Source of the DNA: Actinomycetes bacterium
Lineage (GTDB): Bacteria > Actinomycetota > Actinomycetes > Mycobacteriales > Cryptosporangiaceae
Assembly (NCBI GenBank): GCA_025963185.1
Contig: JAOPVE010000303.1
Span: 1-46,431, forward strand
Direction of reading: 5' to 3'
DNA: 46,431 nucleotides
Each line of letters starts with the position of its first letter. Position 1 is the stretch's first letter. The position numbers were made by a program, and so were the translations under genes. Positions 1 to 10,292 of the stretch are shown in pieces. Under the pieces are notes generated by a model. It did no database searches. It was not told the DNA's origin and saw only the letters and a list, made by a program, of their open reading frames with translations.

Positions 1-16
1 ACGCCGGGCTCGCCGC

Positions 17-925
17 CTACGTCAGGAGCCTGGCCTGGGCGGATCGGTAGGAGCGCCATTCGGCCACCAGCCAGATGATGCCGATGACCGAGAGCAGGGC
101 CATGCCGGACCACTCCAGGGTCGGCACGAGCCGTGCCTGCTCCGGGGTGGGCTGGACGATCCAGCCGTGCGCGGTCGGGACGTACCGCTCGCCCTGGGTG
201 AGGATCAGCGTCAGCCGGATCACCAGGACGTGCATCCAGTCCCAGAGTCCGTGCAGCAGCGAGACGCCGAGGAAGGCGCGCACCAGACGGCCCGTGATCC
301 GGAGGTGGCCGTCCTGACTCGACGCGAACAGGGCGCCGCCGGCGATCGCGGTCCACAGCCCGTGGCCGAACGGGGCGAGCAGGCCCCGCAGCACCTCGGT
401 CTCGACGACCTGCGAGAGCGAGAGACCGTTGGTGGTGAACAGCGCCGTGAAGGCGTAACCCGCCGACTCGAACGCGGCGAACCCGAAGCCCGTGGCCGCA
501 CCCAGGATGATCCCGTCCCGCATCGACCGGACCCGCAGGTGCCGGGTCACGAACGCCAGCGCGGCGAGCTTCGCGGCCTCCTCGATCAGGCCCACCCCGA
601 GGAACAGCCACCAGGACGGGCGGAGCAGGAAGGTTTCGAGCACCGAGGCGCCCAGGACGCCGAGCACCCCGCCGGTGACGAACGTGGAGAACAGCAGGCC
701 GGGAGTGATCTCGCCGGCCTGCTGGCGCTGCCACGCCCACACCACGAACGTCACCGGCACCAGGAAGCTGCCGAGCAGGATGATCGTCGGGATGAGGTTG
801 GTGTTGCTGGTCCAGAACGTGACGGCCACCGAGGCGACCCACAGCGCGAGACCGGTGAGGAAGATCCGCAGCCAGAGCCGGCGGGGCCGGCTCGTGGTCA
901 CGGGCCTTTCGGCAGTGCTGAACAC
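17..925 (-). CDS. PrsW-family intramembrane metalloprotease
   Basis: This is a 302-residue polytopic membrane protein with about seven to eight hydrophobic segments. It carries the PrsW/CAAX-like motif E115-E116-x-x-K119 at the start of a membrane helix (GVGLIEEAAKL), followed by F..E (FAAFESAGY) and two later HG-L-W motifs (GHGLWT, LHGLWDW) that would supply metal-binding histidines. PrsW proteases cleave membrane-bound anti-sigma factors in Bacillus; the substrate here is unknown. The start is GTG at 925 with AGGGAGG about 9 bases upstream. It is the last gene of the dnaK-to-prsW run, 25 bases after the HdeD-like gene, so it may process a membrane regulator during envelope stress (inference). 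Its stop is close to the window edge. Confidence 0.85.
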   Translation of the reverse strand: MFSTAERPVTTSRPRRLWLRIFLTGLALWVASVAVTFWTSNTNLIPTIILLGSFLVPVTFVVWAWQRQQAGEITPGLLFSTFVTGGVLGVLGASVLETFLLRPSWWLFLGVGLIEEAAKLAALAFVTRHLRVRSMRDGIILGAATGFGFAAFESAGYAFTALFTTNGLSLSQVVETEVLRGLLAPFGHGLWTAIAGGALFASSQDGHLRITGRLVRAFLGVSLLHGLWDWMHVLVIRLTLILTQGERYVPTAHGWIVQPTPEQARLVPTLEWSGMALLSVIGIIWLVAEWRSYRSAQARLLT

Positions 926-950
926 CGTGGTTTCCTCCCTCGCTGCCCGG

Positions 951-1532
951 TCACGCCGGAGCGGGGCGGTGGGTGCCCGCCATGGATCCGCCCTTGTGCG
1001 CGATCCGCCGGAGCCGGAGCGCCAGTGCCAGTTCCAGCACGCCGAAGACGATCGCGTAGACGCCGATCAGCCACGCGAGCGCGAGCGCGCCGGGTCCGGG
1101 CAGGGCGATCAGCAGCACGCCGAAGAACACCGACGCGATCCCGGCGAGAATGAGCATCCACTCCCCCTCGATCTCCTTGCGCAGCCGGATCGCCGCGGCG
1201 ATCTCCAGCACGCCGGTGACCACGGCCCAGCCGCCGATCAGCCAGACCAGCACGACCGCGGTGATGCCGGGCCACAGCAGGGTCAGGATCCCGGCGGCCA
1301 GCCCGGCGATGCCTTCGAGTACGAGCCAGCCGCGCCGGCCCATCGCCCGCGGCCCGCCGCGGATCGCGGTGAATAAGGCGGTGACCCCGTCGACCAGCGC
1401 GTACGCGCCGAACAGCGCGACGAGGACGAGGACGGTCATGCCCGGCCAGACCAGGGCCAGTACGCCGAAGAGGACGGCGACCCCGCCGCGCAGCGCGACG
1501 GCTCCCCAGTTCCGGGCGAGTGCTTCCAGCAT
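951..1532 (-). CDS. HdeD-family acid-resistance membrane protein
   Basis: The 193-residue protein has six predicted membrane helices arranged as three repeats of a helical hairpin. Each repeat carries the G-(I/V)-x-x-L-x-W-P-G / ALPGPG turn typical of the HdeD/DUF308 family (for example VLALVWPGMTVLVLVALFGAYALVDG). Family members are linked to acid or general stress, but their biochemical activity is not established. The ATG start has AAGGAG six bases upstream. It lies 21 bases downstream of the reductase-like gene and 25 bases upstream of the PrsW gene, so it is probably transcribed with the chaperone operon. The C-terminal tail after the last helix is basic and cytoplasmic. Confidence 0.85.
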   Translation of the reverse strand: MLEALARNWGAVALRGGVAVLFGVLALVWPGMTVLVLVALFGAYALVDGVTALFTAIRGGPRAMGRRGWLVLEGIAGLAAGILTLLWPGITAVVLVWLIGGWAVVTGVLEIAAAIRLRKEIEGEWMLILAGIASVFFGVLLIALPGPGALALAWLIGVYAIVFGVLELALALRLRRIAHKGGSMAGTHRPAPA

Positions 1533-1553
1533 GGCGTTCTCCTTCGGGGTTGC

Positions 1554-3242
1554 TTACCGTTCGGCGTCCGCGCGGACGCCGCCGAGGTAGGTGTGCACGA
1601 GGCGGACCGCCATGGAGCCCTCGCCGACAGCGGAGGCCACCCGCTTGACGGATCCGCTGCGGACGTCCCCGACGGCGAAGACGCCGGGAAGGCTGGTTTC
1701 CAGGACGAGCGGCTCGCGGCCGAGGTCCCGCCAGGTGTCGCTGGCCGCGGTGGCCGCGGTGGGGCCGGTGAGGACGAAGCCACGGCCGTCGAGGGCGACC
1801 TGGCCGCCGAGCCAGTCCGAGTGCGGCTCGGCGCCGATGAAGACGAACAGGGCGCGGGCGGGGATCGTGGACCACTCGCCAGTCTGCGTGTTCTCGACGG
1901 TGAGCTCGTGCAGCTCGTGGTCCTTGCCGCGGAGCTCGCGAATCTCGGTGCTGGTCAGGACGGTGATGGCGGGGCTGCGGCCGATCCGGTCGACGAGGTA
2001 GCGGGACATGTCCTTGCCCAGGTCCGCGGCGCGGACGATCAGGTTTACCTGGGCCGCGGTCCTGGCGAGGAACAGCGCGGCCTGGCCGGCCGAGTTGCCA
2101 CCGCCGGCCACCGCCACCGGATCCCCGGCGCAGAGCCGGACTTCCACGTCGGTGGCGGCGTAGTACACGCTCGAACTCTCGTAGGTGTCCATCCCCGGGA
2201 CGACGAGCCGGCGATACCGGGCGCCGCTGGCGACGAGCAGCGTATGGCCGGTCACCTCGGTGCCCCCGGCACAGCGCACCGTGAAGTGGCCGTCCGCTCG
2301 CTCCATCGACACGGCCTCGATCGGGACCGTCAGCTCGGCGCCGAACTTGCGCGCCTGAACCACGGCCCGGTCGCTGAGCTCGGCGCCGGAGATCCCGGCG
2401 GGGAAGCCGAGGTAGTTCTCGATCCGGGACGCGGTGCCCGCCTGGCCGCCGGCGGCGATCCCGTCCATGACGATGGTCCGCAGTCCCTCCGACGCCCCGT
2501 ACACCGCCGCCGCGAGACCGGCCGGACCCGCGCCGACCACCACCAGGTCGCCGCTGACCTGCCGCTGGGCCGGGACGGGCAGCCCGACCGCCCTGGCCAG
2601 CTCGGCGGGGCTCGGGTGGCGCAGGATCGCCTGGCGTCCGCAGATCACCACGGGGGTGTCCTCGGGCCGGACCCCGAGCTCACGCAGCAGGTCCTCGGAG
2701 TGCGGGTCGTCTTCGAGGTCGATCCACCGGTGCGGGATCCGGTTGCGGGTGGCGAACTCGCGCAGCCGCCGGGTGTCCGGATCGAACCGGGAGCCGAGAA
2801 TGCGGCACCCCGCACCGATCCCGGTCAGCGCCGAGTGCCGGACCAGGAACGCCCGCAGGATCAGGTCGCCGAGCGCCTGGTCACTGGCGAGCACCTCGCG
2901 CAGCCGCGGCACGGGCACGGCGAGCACCTCGCCCGCCTCCCGGACGACCGCCGTGAGCAGCATGGCTCTCCCGGTGAACAGCGACAGCCCGCCGAGGAAG
3001 CGGCCCGGCCCGTGCACCCCGGTGACCTCCTCGTCGCCGGTGCCCCACGACTCGGCGAGCGCCACCAGGCCGCTCAGCACCACGTAGAAGTCGCGGCCGC
3101 GGTCGCCCTCGGCGTAGAGCACCTCGCCCTCGGCGGTGGGGCGGCGCTCGCCCTGGGCGGCGAGCGCGCCGATCTGCTCCTGGGTCAGCCGGGGGAACGC
3201 ACCCGTGGTGTCGGGCGTCTCGGCCGGCCGCCCGGACGTCAT
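1554..3242 (-). CDS. Cyclic-nucleotide-binding thioredoxin-reductase-like FAD oxidoreductase
   Basis: The 562-residue protein has three domains: a CRP-like cyclic-nucleotide-binding domain (about 15-135), a thioredoxin/glutaredoxin-like insert (about 145-220) and a thioredoxin-reductase fold (about 230-562) with FAD motif VVVGAGPAGLAA (234-245) and NADPH motif GGGNSAG (380-386). The position where classical thioredoxin reductases have the redox CxxC reads V-Y-Y-A-A-T (359-364), so the usual active-site disulfide is absent. The start at 3242 was chosen because its ATG overlaps the stop of the upstream thioredoxin (ATGA); the open frame extends further but loses homology. The coupling suggests it works with that thioredoxin or senses redox/nucleotide state (inference). 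It could instead reduce another acceptor. Confidence 0.88.
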   Translation of the reverse strand: MTSGRPAETPDTTGAFPRLTQEQIGALAAQGERRPTAEGEVLYAEGDRGRDFYVVLSGLVALAESWGTGDEEVTGVHGPGRFLGGLSLFTGRAMLLTAVVREAGEVLAVPVPRLREVLASDQALGDLILRAFLVRHSALTGIGAGCRILGSRFDPDTRRLREFATRNRIPHRWIDLEDDPHSEDLLRELGVRPEDTPVVICGRQAILRHPSPAELARAVGLPVPAQRQVSGDLVVVGAGPAGLAAAVYGASEGLRTIVMDGIAAGGQAGTASRIENYLGFPAGISGAELSDRAVVQARKFGAELTVPIEAVSMERADGHFTVRCAGGTEVTGHTLLVASGARYRRLVVPGMDTYESSSVYYAATDVEVRLCAGDPVAVAGGGNSAGQAALFLARTAAQVNLIVRAADLGKDMSRYLVDRIGRSPAITVLTSTEIRELRGKDHELHELTVENTQTGEWSTIPARALFVFIGAEPHSDWLGGQVALDGRGFVLTGPTAATAASDTWRDLGREPLVLETSLPGVFAVGDVRSGSVKRVASAVGEGSMAVRLVHTYLGGVRADAER

Positions 3243-3688
3243 GGCCGCTGCCCCGCCAGCGCGCCGTCGACCCACTGCCGCAGCGCGGGAGCCGGGAGCG
3301 CGCCGATCTGCCGTGCGACCACCTCGGATCCGCGCATCAGGAGGAGCGTCGGGATCGACTGCACCTCGAACCGCTGCGAGACCTGGGGCGAGTCGTCCAC
3401 ATTGACCTTGACCAGCTTGAGCTGGCCGGCCAGGTCGTGGGCGATCTGGTCCAGCGCGGGGCTGACCCACCGGCACGGCCCGCACCAGGGCGCCCACAGG
3501 TCGACCACCACGGGCAGCGCCGAGTGCTCGACGACCGCGGCGAAGTCACTGTCGGACGCCTCGGCGGTCCACGGCAGCGGCTGGTGGCAGTTCCCGCACC
3601 GGGGGATCCCCTCGGCGGCCGCGGGGACCCGGTTCTTGCGGCCGCAGTGGGCGCAGGTCACGACCGTGGCGGCCGTGGCGGTGGTCAT
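3239..3688 (-). CDS. trxC: Thioredoxin with N-terminal zinc ribbon (Trx2/TrxC type)
   Basis: The 149-residue cytoplasmic thioredoxin has the catalytic motif W-C69-G-P-C72 and the conserved IPT cis-proline loop (QSIPTLLL). A 35-residue N-terminal extension holds two CxxC pairs (C12/C15 and C31/C34), the zinc ribbon that defines TrxC/Trx2 proteins. These reduce disulfides in oxidised proteins and are often induced by oxidative stress. The gene overlaps clpB upstream (ATGA at 3685-3688) and the reductase-like gene downstream (ATGA at 3239-3242), so all three are translationally coupled. Its presence in a chaperone operon links disulfide repair with disaggregation, which fits heat or oxidative protein damage. 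Confidence 0.93.
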   Translation of the reverse strand: MTTATAATVVTCAHCGRKNRVPAAAEGIPRCGNCHQPLPWTAEASDSDFAAVVEHSALPVVVDLWAPWCGPCRWVSPALDQIAHDLAGQLKLVKVNVDDSPQVSQRFEVQSIPTLLLMRGSEVVARQIGALPAPALRQWVDGALAGQRP

Positions 3689-6312
3689 CGGTGCTCCCCC
3701 GGCGGATCGCCGAAGCTGATCGTCAGCTCGCCCTCGGCCATGTCCAGCCGGATCACCGAGCCGTCCAGGATCGTCCCGGCGAGCATCGCCCGCCCGAGCT
3801 TGGTCTCCACCTCCCTGGCGATGTACCGGCGCAGCGGCCGCGCCCCGTACACGGGGTCGTAGCCCTGCCGGGCGATGAAGCGGCGGGCGTCCTCGCTGAC
3901 TTCGAGCGCCATCCGCCGGCTGGAGAGCCGAAGCCGCAGGTCGTTGAACATCAGGTCCACGATCTGCTCGATCTCGTCCTGCGTGAGCGGCTTGAACAGC
4001 ACGATGTCGTCGAGCCGGTTGAGGAACTCGGGCCGGAAGTGCGCCCGCAGCTCAGCCATCACCAGATCGCGGCCCTCGGGCTTGATCTCCCCGGCCGGGG
4101 TGACGCCGTCGAGCAGGTACGGCGATCCGATGTTGGAGGTCATGATGATGACGGTGTTGCGGAAGTCGACGGTCCGGCCCTGCGCGTCCGTGAGGCGGCC
4201 GTCGTCGAGCACCTGGAGCAGCGTGTTGAACACGTCCGAATGGGCCTTCTCGACCTCGTCGAACAGCACGACCGAGTACGGCTTGCGGCGGACGGCCTCG
4301 GTGAGCTGGCCGCCCTCCTCATATCCCACGTATCCCGGCGGCGCCCCGACCAGGCGGCTCACGGTGTGCCGCTCCTGGTACTCGCTCATGTCGATCCGGA
4401 CCATGTTGTCCTCGGTGTCGAACAGCGCCTCGGCGAGCGCGCGGGCCAGCTCGGTCTTTCCCACCCCGGTCGGGCCCAGGAAGATGAACGAGCCGATCGG
4501 GCGCTTGGGATCCTTGATCCCGGCCCGGGCGCGGATGATCGCATCCGCCACGGCCTGGACCGCCTCGTCCTGCCCGATCACGCGGTAGTGCAGGATCTGG
4601 TCGAGCCGCAGCAGCTTCTCCCGCTCGCCCTCCTCCAGGCGGCTGACGGGGATCCCGGTCCAGCGGGAGACGATGTTCGCGATCTCGTCGATCGTCACCA
4701 CCTCGCGCAGCAGCCGCTTGCCGCCCTGCTTCGACGCGAGCTGTTCCTCCTCGCCGGCCAGCCGCCGCTCCAATTCGGCGAGCGTGCCGTAGCGCAGCTC
4801 CGCCGCGCGGTTCAGGTCGTAGCCGCGCTCGGCCTCCTCGGCCTCCCGGCGCACCTGCTCGATCTGCTGGCGCAGCTCCTGGACCTTGCGCAGGGCCTGC
4901 CGCTCGGCCTCCCACTGGGCCCGCAGCGCGCCGGCCTCCGCCCGCAGATCCGCGAGTTCCCTGCGCAGCTCGCCGAGGCGCTCCTTGCTGGCCGGATCGG
5001 GCTCTTTGGCGAGCGCCGCCTCCTCGATTTCGAGCCGGGTGACCCGCCGGGTCAGCTCGTCCAGTTCGGCGGGCATCGAGTCGATCTCGGTGCGCAGCAT
5101 CGCGCAGGCCTCGTCCACCAGGTCGATCGCCTTGTCGGGGAGGAACCGGTCGGAGATGTACCGGTGGCTCAGGGTCACGGCGGCGACGAGCGCGGTGTCC
5201 TGGATCTTGACCCCGTGGAACACCTCCAGCCGCTCCCGCAGGCCGCGCAGGATCGAGATCGCGTCCTCTTCGGACGGCTCGTCCACCACCACCGGCTGGA
5301 ACCGGCGCTCGAGCGCGGCGTCCTTCTCGATGTGCTTGCGGTACTCGTCCAGCGTCGTCGCGCCGATCATGTGCAGTTCGCCCCGGGCGAGCATCGGCTT
5401 GAGCATGTTTCCGGCGTCCATCGCGCCCTCGGCAGCACCGGCCCCGACCACGGTGTGCAGCTCGTCGACGAACAGCAGGATCCGGCCCTCGGCGGCGACC
5501 ACCTCGGTCAGCACGGCCTTGAGCCGCTCCTCGAACTCGCCCCGGTACTTGGCCCCGGCCACCAGCGAGCCCATGTCCAGGGCGAACACGGTCTTGTCCT
5601 TGAGCCCCTCCGGGACGTCCCCCTGGACGATCCGCTGGGCCAGCCCCTCGACGATCGCGGTCTTGCCGACCCCCGGATCGCCGATCAGCACCGGGTTGTT
5701 CTTGCTCTTGCGGGACAGGATCTGCACCACCCGGCGGATCTCCCCGTCCCGCCCGATCACCGGGTCGAGCTTGTCCTCGCGCGCGGCGGCCACCAGATCG
5801 CGGCCGTACTTGGCCAGGGCCTCGTAAGCCACCTCCGGCATCGCGGAGGTGACGCGCTGGTTCCCGCGGATCGTGGTGAGGGCCGCCAGGAACCGGTCGC
5901 GGGTCAGGCCCGCGTCGCGCAGGACCCGGCCGGCCGCGGTCTGCGGGCCCTCCTCGATCAGCGCGATGACCAGGTGCTCGACCGAGACGTAGTCGTCCTT
6001 GAGCCGCCTGGCCTCCCGGTCCGCGGTGTCGAGGAGGCGGGCGAGCCGCTGGGTGATGAACACCTTTCCCGGATCCGCGCCGGGGCCGGTCACCCGTGGG
6101 CGGCGTTCCAGTTCGGCCTCCAGGTCCGCCCTGATCCGCGCCGGATCGGCCCCGGCCGCCGACAGCAGCCGCGGGACGATCCCCTCGGGCTGGTCGAGGA
6201 GTGCGAGCAGCAGGTGCTCACCGTCCACCTCGGAGTGCCCGAACCGCAGCGCCTTGGTCTGCGCGTCGTGCAGGGCCTCCTGGGACTTCTGGGTCATCCG
6301 GTCGGCGTCCAC
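3685..6312 (-). CDS. clpB: ATP-dependent disaggregase ClpB
   Basis: The 875-residue protein is the usual ClpB length. It has an N-terminal Clp repeat domain (1-150), AAA+ module 1 with Walker A GDPGVGKT and Walker [10 protein letters not shown], a long charged coiled-coil middle domain (about 410-530, rich in E/R/L/A) and AAA+ module 2 with GPTGVGKT and [10 protein letters not shown]. ClpB works with DnaK, DnaJ and GrpE to extract polypeptides from aggregates, and all three partners are encoded just upstream. The start is taken as GTG at 6312 because [14 protein letters not shown] matches the typical ClpB N-terminus; an ATG at 6297 is the alternative. It begins one base after the cbpM stop. 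In many actinomycetes clpB is a separate locus, so its place in this operon is notable. Confidence 0.97.
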   Translation of the reverse strand: MDADRMTQKSQEALHDAQTKALRFGHSEVDGEHLLLALLDQPEGIVPRLLSAAGADPARIRADLEAELERRPRVTGPGADPGKVFITQRLARLLDTADREARRLKDDYVSVEHLVIALIEEGPQTAAGRVLRDAGLTRDRFLAALTTIRGNQRVTSAMPEVAYEALAKYGRDLVAAAREDKLDPVIGRDGEIRRVVQILSRKSKNNPVLIGDPGVGKTAIVEGLAQRIVQGDVPEGLKDKTVFALDMGSLVAGAKYRGEFEERLKAVLTEVVAAEGRILLFVDELHTVVGAGAAEGAMDAGNMLKPMLARGELHMIGATTLDEYRKHIEKDAALERRFQPVVVDEPSEEDAISILRGLRERLEVFHGVKIQDTALVAAVTLSHRYISDRFLPDKAIDLVDEACAMLRTEIDSMPAELDELTRRVTRLEIEEAALAKEPDPASKERLGELRRELADLRAEAGALRAQWEAERQALRKVQELRQQIEQVRREAEEAERGYDLNRAAELRYGTLAELERRLAGEEEQLASKQGGKRLLREVVTIDEIANIVSRWTGIPVSRLEEGEREKLLRLDQILHYRVIGQDEAVQAVADAIIRARAGIKDPKRPIGSFIFLGPTGVGKTELARALAEALFDTEDNMVRIDMSEYQERHTVSRLVGAPPGYVGYEEGGQLTEAVRRKPYSVVLFDEVEKAHSDVFNTLLQVLDDGRLTDAQGRTVDFRNTVIIMTSNIGSPYLLDGVTPAGEIKPEGRDLVMAELRAHFRPEFLNRLDDIVLFKPLTQDEIEQIVDLMFNDLRLRLSSRRMALEVSEDARRFIARQGYDPVYGARPLRRYIAREVETKLGRAMLAGTILDGSVIRLDMAEGELTISFGDPPGEHR

Positions 6313-6313
6313 G

Positions 6314-6628
6314 TCACCCTCCCTGCCGTCGCCGCTGGGTCACCCTGACCGCGGCTTCCAGTTCGCTGATCCGGTCGAGCAGGTCGGCCACGAGGCCCAC
6401 CGCCGCGTAGTTGAGTGAGAAGCCGGCGCGCAGCCGCTGGATCCTCGCCAGGACGGCGAGCTGGGCCGGATCGAGCCAGAGTTCCCCGGCGGAGTCCGTG
6501 GTGGCTTCGAGCAGGCCGAGGGCGACGAGCCGGGGCACCAGGTCCGGGTGCATCCCCGCTGCCCTGGCGAAACCGTCGCGGTCGAGCAGCGGGCGGCCGC
6601 GGCCGATCCGCACCAGCGCGAAGCTCAT
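6314..6628 (-). CDS. cbpM: CbpM-like chaperone modulator (MerR-like fold)
   Basis: The 104-residue protein has a winged-helix-like N-terminal half ([25 protein letters not shown]) and a helical C-terminal half ending in a coiled segment ([17 protein letters not shown]). CbpM proteins bind the J-domain of CbpA-type DnaJ and modulate its action. The gene directly follows the zinc-finger-less dnaJ, overlapping it by ATGA. In Streptomyces the equivalent position after dnaJ is occupied by HspR, a MerR-family repressor. This protein is shorter and resembles CbpM more, so I call it a modulator; a role as a DNA-binding repressor of its own operon cannot be excluded from sequence alone. Confidence 0.75.
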   Translation of the reverse strand: MSFALVRIGRGRPLLDRDGFARAAGMHPDLVPRLVALGLLEATTDSAGELWLDPAQLAVLARIQRLRAGFSLNYAAVGLVADLLDRISELEAAVRVTQRRRQGG

Positions 6629-7593
6629 CGGGACCCCCTCGGGTCGAAGGTGGACAGCCGGCCGAGCTCCTCGTAGGCCGTGCGCTCGGCGTCGCTGAGC
6701 GTGGGCGGGACCATGATCCTGGCTTCGGCGTACAGATCCCCCGGCTGGCCTTGGGGGTTGGGCATGCCCTTGCCGCGCAGCCGCAGCCGCCGCCCGCACG
6801 ACGTGCCCGGCGGCACGGTGACCTTCGCCTCGCCGCCCGGGATGTCGACCGGGACCCTGGCGCCGAGCGCCGCCTCGTGGGGAGCCAGCGGCAGCGTCAC
6901 CGTGATGTCCCTGCCCTCGACCCGGTACCGCGGGTGCGGCGCGAGCCGGACCACGAGGTACAGGTCGCCAGCCCCCGCGCCGTCGCTGCCTCGCCCGCCC
7001 TGGCCCGAGAGCCGGATCCGCTGCCCGTCGGTCACCCCCGGCGGGATCGTCACGTCGTAGGTGCGCTGGCCGTCCGGTCCGGTCAGGGTGATGGTCCGCT
7101 GGCCGCCGCGGTAGGCCTCCTCGACGCTCAGCTCGATCGCGGCCTCCTGGTCGGCGCCGGGGACGGGTCCCCAGCCCCGGCCACCGCCCCGGGCACCCCG
7201 CCCGGCCCGGCCGCGGAACATGCCGCCGAACAGGTCCTCGATGTCGATCCCCTCGGCGCCGAACCACTCGTCCGGGTCGCCGCCGGGCTGCGGGCCCGGC
7301 GCCGTCCGCCGCCCGCCGCCCCGTGCTTGTTGCGCCCGCGCCCAGGCGTCCGGGTCGGTGCCCTCGGGGACCTGCCTGAAGTTCGGCCCGAACGCGTCGT
7401 AGCGGCGGCGCTGCTCGGGATCCGAGAGCACGTCGTAGGCCTCGGCGACCTCCTTGAACCGGGCCTCCGCGCCGGGATCCTTGTTGACGTCCGGGTGGTA
7501 GGCCCTGGCCAGCTTGCGGTAGGCCCGCTGGATCTCGTCCTGGCTCGCGGTCCTCGGCACCCCCAGGGCCTCGTAGAAGTCCGTCGCGGCCAT
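6625..7593 (-). CDS. cbpA: DnaJ/CbpA-type co-chaperone without zinc finger
   Basis: The 322-residue J-domain protein has the HPD motif at 33-35 ([13 protein letters not shown]), a Gly/Arg-rich linker (about 75-145) and two DnaJ C-terminal substrate-binding barrels ([32 protein letters not shown]). The four CxxCxGxG zinc-finger repeats of DnaJ are missing, so it is a class II (CbpA-like) J-protein. It stimulates DnaK ATPase activity and delivers substrates. The ATG at 7593 overlaps the grpE stop by one base (TGATG), and cbpM follows with an ATGA overlap, so grpE, cbpA and cbpM are translationally coupled. The long upstream extension of the frame is non-homologous and was discarded. Confidence 0.93.
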   Translation of the reverse strand: MAATDFYEALGVPRTASQDEIQRAYRKLARAYHPDVNKDPGAEARFKEVAEAYDVLSDPEQRRRYDAFGPNFRQVPEGTDPDAWARAQQARGGGRRTAPGPQPGGDPDEWFGAEGIDIEDLFGGMFRGRAGRGARGGGRGWGPVPGADQEAAIELSVEEAYRGGQRTITLTGPDGQRTYDVTIPPGVTDGQRIRLSGQGGRGSDGAGAGDLYLVVRLAPHPRYRVEGRDITVTLPLAPHEAALGARVPVDIPGGEAKVTVPPGTSCGRRLRLRGKGMPNPQGQPGDLYAEARIMVPPTLSDAERTAYEELGRLSTFDPRGSR

Positions 7594-8147
7594 CAGGGCG
7601 ACCTCGTCGCCACCACCACCGCGGCGGGGCGCAACTGGCGCTCGCCGTCGCCGTACCCGGGCCGGAGCACGCGCACGACGGTGCCCTCGGCCGCGCCCGG
7701 ATCCGCCACGGTGGCCGCGGCCTCGTGCCGGGCCGGATCGAACCGGGTACCCACGTCGTCCTCGCGCCGGGGGTACCCCAGGTTCGCGAGCACGGACTGG
7801 GCCTGGTCGCGGACCGCCTCGACGCCCTTGACGATCGAGACCGGATCGGACTCGGCGTGCTGAAGCGCCAGGTCGAGGTTGTCGATCACCGGCAGCCACT
7901 CGGAGGCGACCCTGGCCCGCTCGCCGGCCTGCAGACTCGCGGCCTCCCTGGCCATCCGCTTGCGCACGTTGTCCAGGTCGGCGAGCGCCCGCCGCCACAG
8001 GTCCTCCAGCTCGGCGATCCTGGCCTGGAGCGCGTCCGTGCCCTCGGCGGCACCGGCACCCCCGGCAGGATCGGCGGGCTCGGTGCCGTCGTCTCGGCCG
8101 GTCGCTCCGTGGTCCGGGGGCCGCGCTTCGGCATCTCGGGGCGTCAT
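7593..8147 (-). CDS. grpE: GrpE nucleotide exchange factor
   Basis: The 184-residue protein has a disordered acidic N-terminus (about 1-40), a long coiled-coil dimerisation helix ([26 protein letters not shown]) and the beta-domain with the GrpE signature region ([12 protein letters not shown], then [12 protein letters not shown]). It releases ADP from DnaK. It begins six bases after dnaK and overlaps the downstream J-protein gene by one base. The beta-domain ends in [17 protein letters not shown], which replaces the common GY.L..RVLRPA.V.V ending and is slightly diverged. This is compatible with a specialised second dnaK cluster rather than the only housekeeping copy (inference). Confidence 0.94.
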   Translation of the reverse strand: MTPRDAEARPPDHGATGRDDGTEPADPAGGAGAAEGTDALQARIAELEDLWRRALADLDNVRKRMAREAASLQAGERARVASEWLPVIDNLDLALQHAESDPVSIVKGVEAVRDQAQSVLANLGYPRREDDVGTRFDPARHEAAATVADPGAAEGTVVRVLRPGYGDGERQLRPAAVVVATRSP

Positions 8148-8153
8148 GGCGGA

Positions 8154-10070
<1,917 letters not shown>

Positions 10071-10146
10071 GTCTGCCTCCTCCGGGGCGCGGACGCACGC
10101 CGCATGGGGCTCTCACCGCGGGATCCGCGGCCCACGCCGTGAATTC

Positions 10147-10177
10147 TTCGCGGCGAAAGGATGAGCGGGCCTCATCC
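10147..10177. promoter_or_regulatory. Paired inverted repeats between dnaK and a LuxR-type gene
   Basis: A perfect inverted repeat GGATGAG-CGGGC-CTCATCC spans 10159-10177. Just before it lies TTCGC-G-GCGAA (10147-10157). Both sit in the 222-base divergent region, about 80-105 bases from the dnaK start and 115-145 bases from the LuxR-type start, a good place for a shared operator. The binding protein is unknown. The divergent regulator or CbpM are candidates by position only. Confidence 0.45.
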
Positions 10178-10292
10178 CGTGGGGGTGGTCCGGTGGGGGT
10201 ATGTCGGGGGCCTGTTGTGCGGGAAACTTGGTGTGAGCCGGTGGATCGGGGGAACAAGCGGGCTGACGACGGATCCGATCCGGGAATCACCT

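Noticed and set aside
167-6348. Long open frames on the plus strand opposite the chaperone operon (for example 1593-3719 and 3691-6348)
   Set aside because: They are antisense to clear homologues such as clpB and the reductase-like gene, have low-complexity R/P/A/G/H composition and no family signature; they result from the high G+C content.
6314-6628. Annotating the gene after the DnaJ homologue as hspR
   Set aside because: The protein is only 104 residues, lacks the clear MerR/HspR signature and C-terminal tail, and follows a zinc-finger-less CbpA-type J-protein, where CbpM is expected; there is also no HAIR site upstream of dnaK.
10071-10292. HAIR (HspR) or CIRCE (HrcA) heat-shock operator upstream of dnaK
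   Set aside because: Neither CTTGAGT-N7-ACTCAAG nor TTAGCACTC-N9-GAGTGCTAA, nor a close relative, is present on either strand.
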